6,282 nt of DNA. Origin: an uncultured Enterobacter sp. (GTDB lineage: Bacteria > Pseudomonadota > Gammaproteobacteria > Enterobacterales > Enterobacteriaceae). Made by a program: the position numbers and the translations under genes. Shown in pieces: positions 5,622-6,282 of this stretch (position 1 is its first letter; the number at the start of each line of letters is the position of its first letter). The stretch lies in the NCBI GenBank assembly GCA_946477805.1, contig CAMKZP010000231.1:1-6282 (forward strand), read 5' to 3'. The notes beneath the pieces are model-generated. The model was not told where the DNA came from and made no database searches. It was given only the letters and a program-made list of their open reading frames with translations.

Positions 5622-6068
5622 TTAATTGTCATAAGGGATGATAGAAATATGCCCATTGCGTTCAAGAATAGCGTATTTAATTTTGTTCATCTCCGTTATG
5701 CCATTATTCTGACGAGCCGAAACAAGAATATCATCGCAGGAGACATCAACTTTTTTTAGTTTATCGGCCAGCGGAATACCGTTTTCCACCAAAATATCCG
5801 GCGTACCGTCAAGAATATTCTCAACGGGCGAGAAATACTTTTTCATCAGGCCGAATAAAATATCCACCACTACCAGAGTCGTAATGGTTATCATCGCGCC
5901 GGTCACCGAAAAATCCTCCCCCAGCAGAGCCTGCTGCGTCGCCTCGCTGATGATTAACAGCAGAATAAGATCAAAACTGGTCATCTGCAGTAGCGCACGC
6001 CGCCCGGCCACTTTAAACACCACCACCAGAAACAGATAGATCGCCAACGCGCGAAAGACCATATCCAT
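5622..6068 (-). CDS. DUF421 (YetF/YcaP-like) small membrane protein
   Basis: A 148-residue inner-membrane protein of the DUF421 family. The N-terminal half has membrane segments at about residues 4-20, 31-49 and 54-74, with the family hallmark KVAGRR (19-24) followed by LLQMTSFDLILLLIISEA. The cytoplasmic C-terminal part contains the typical P.ILVENG (90-97), LKKVDVSCDDILVSARQNNG (104-123) and YAILERNGHISII (132-144). It is shorter than YcaP or Bacillus YetF (about 230 residues) but has both the membrane and soluble parts and no sign of a frameshift. The function is unknown. The start is strongly supported by AGGAGG (6074-6079), five bases before ATG 6066-6068. That site overlaps the TAG of the upstream reading frame, suggesting translational coupling. 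Confidence 0.88.
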   Translation of the reverse strand: MDMVFRALAIYLFLVVVFKVAGRRALLQMTSFDLILLLIISEATQQALLGEDFSVTGAMITITTLVVVDILFGLMKKYFSPVENILDGTPDILVENGIPLADKLKKVDVSCDDILVSARQNNGITEMNKIKYAILERNGHISIIPYDN

Positions 6069-6073
6069 CTTCG

Positions 6074-6079
6074 CCTCCT
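6074..6079 (-). promoter_or_regulatory. Consensus ribosome binding site of the DUF421 gene
   Basis: AGGAGG on the minus strand, five bases before the ATG, is the strongest ribosome binding site in the window. It decides the start in favour of the first ATG over the one two codons on, and it overlaps the stop codon of the partial upstream frame. Confidence 0.75.
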
Positions 6080-6234
6080 AAGGGTAAATAAACTGCCAGA
6101 AGGAAATTTCAGGCTCATTGTTTACGCGGATGACATTTGTCGACTTCCCCGCTTTTGTCGGCGTGATGAATAGCCAGAGGGTAAATTTTTCATTGATTTT
6201 TAAATGGTTGTAAACAAAAAACAGCGTATTGCCC
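6078..6234 (-). CDS. 3' end of an unrecognised gene, cut by the contig end
   Basis: A minus-strand frame is open from the last natural base to a TAG at 6078-6080, giving 51 residues that end in EISFWQFIYP. I do not recognise the family. The peptide is rich in aromatic and beta-favouring residues (TLFFVYNH, KFTLWLFITPT), with no obvious membrane helix or metal motif. In favour of a real gene are the same strand as the two genes downstream, a stop only 9 bp before the DUF421 ATG, and overlap of the stop with a perfect AGGAGG. Against it are the short length and somewhat AT-rich sequence. The true start lies beyond the contig. The frame continues artificially into adapter, producing a false N-terminus reading MGSEMCIRDR. 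Confidence 0.5.
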
Positions 6235-6282
6235 CTGTCTCTTATACACATCTCCGAGCCCACGAGACAGGCAGAAATCTCG
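6235..6282. other. Nextera adapter, i7 index and P7 start, right end
   Basis: Positions 6235-6253 (CTGTCTCTTATACACATCT) are the Tn5 mosaic end of a Nextera library, 6254-6268 the read-2 side arm, 6269-6276 the i7 index AGGCAGAA (N703), and 6277-6282 (ATCTCG) the first bases of P7. Natural sequence ends at 6234. This is synthetic sequence and must be removed. Confidence 0.98.

Noticed and set aside
1..6282. Matching inverted sequences at both ends as terminal repeats of a mobile element
   Set aside because: The sequence is exactly Nextera mosaic end plus read-2 arm, with i7 index and P7 bases at the right end, so it is synthetic library sequence. There is no transposase gene in the window.

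Overview
The natural DNA in this window runs from about 41 to 6234. Both ends carry Nextera sequencing adapter, including part or all of an i7 index, so this is a complete short contig whose ends are library fragment ends rather than biological boundaries. Gene content (yciG, yciF, yciE, katN and a ydeJ-type CinA paralogue) and E. coli-like ribosome binding sites point to a gammaproteobacterium of the order Enterobacterales, probably Enterobacteriaceae. The genus cannot be fixed from this sequence.

Region 1 (41-321) is a leader with several small inverted repeats and a plausible sigma-S-type promoter. Region 2 (322-2550, plus strand) holds four genes in a row. They are yciG (small glycine/lysine-rich KGG-repeat stress protein), yciF and yciE (paralogous DUF892 ferritin-like proteins) and katN (non-haem dimanganese catalase). 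This matches the yciGFE-katN stress operon known in Salmonella, which is RpoS-controlled. Region 3 (2620-5033, plus strand) holds cioA and cioB, the two large subunits of a cyanide-insensitive, short-Q-loop bd-type quinol oxidase. It follows katN after 69 bp that contain a strong hairpin without a T-tract. Region 4 (5034-5097) is a convergent gap with a terminator-like hairpin. Region 5 (6234 down to 5098, minus strand) is a compact, tightly spaced group. It comprises the 3' end of an unrecognised gene cut by the contig end, a DUF421/YetF-like membrane protein, and the ydeJ/PncC-like CinA-family protein.

The plus-strand genes make sense as a stationary-phase and oxidative-stress module. KatN disproportionates hydrogen peroxide, YciE and YciF are ferritin-fold partners of uncertain chemistry, and CioAB is a quinol oxidase that reduces oxygen to water and resists cyanide and probably other haem-copper oxidase poisons. 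Co-transcription of katN and cioAB is inferred from order and spacing and is not shown by the sequence. I did not find a clearly novel system. The points most worth a second look are the katN-cioAB linkage with its junction hairpin, the run of three ferritin-fold proteins, the palindrome-rich promoter region, the truncated unknown gene at the right end, and the adapter artefact, which creates a false protein N-terminus.
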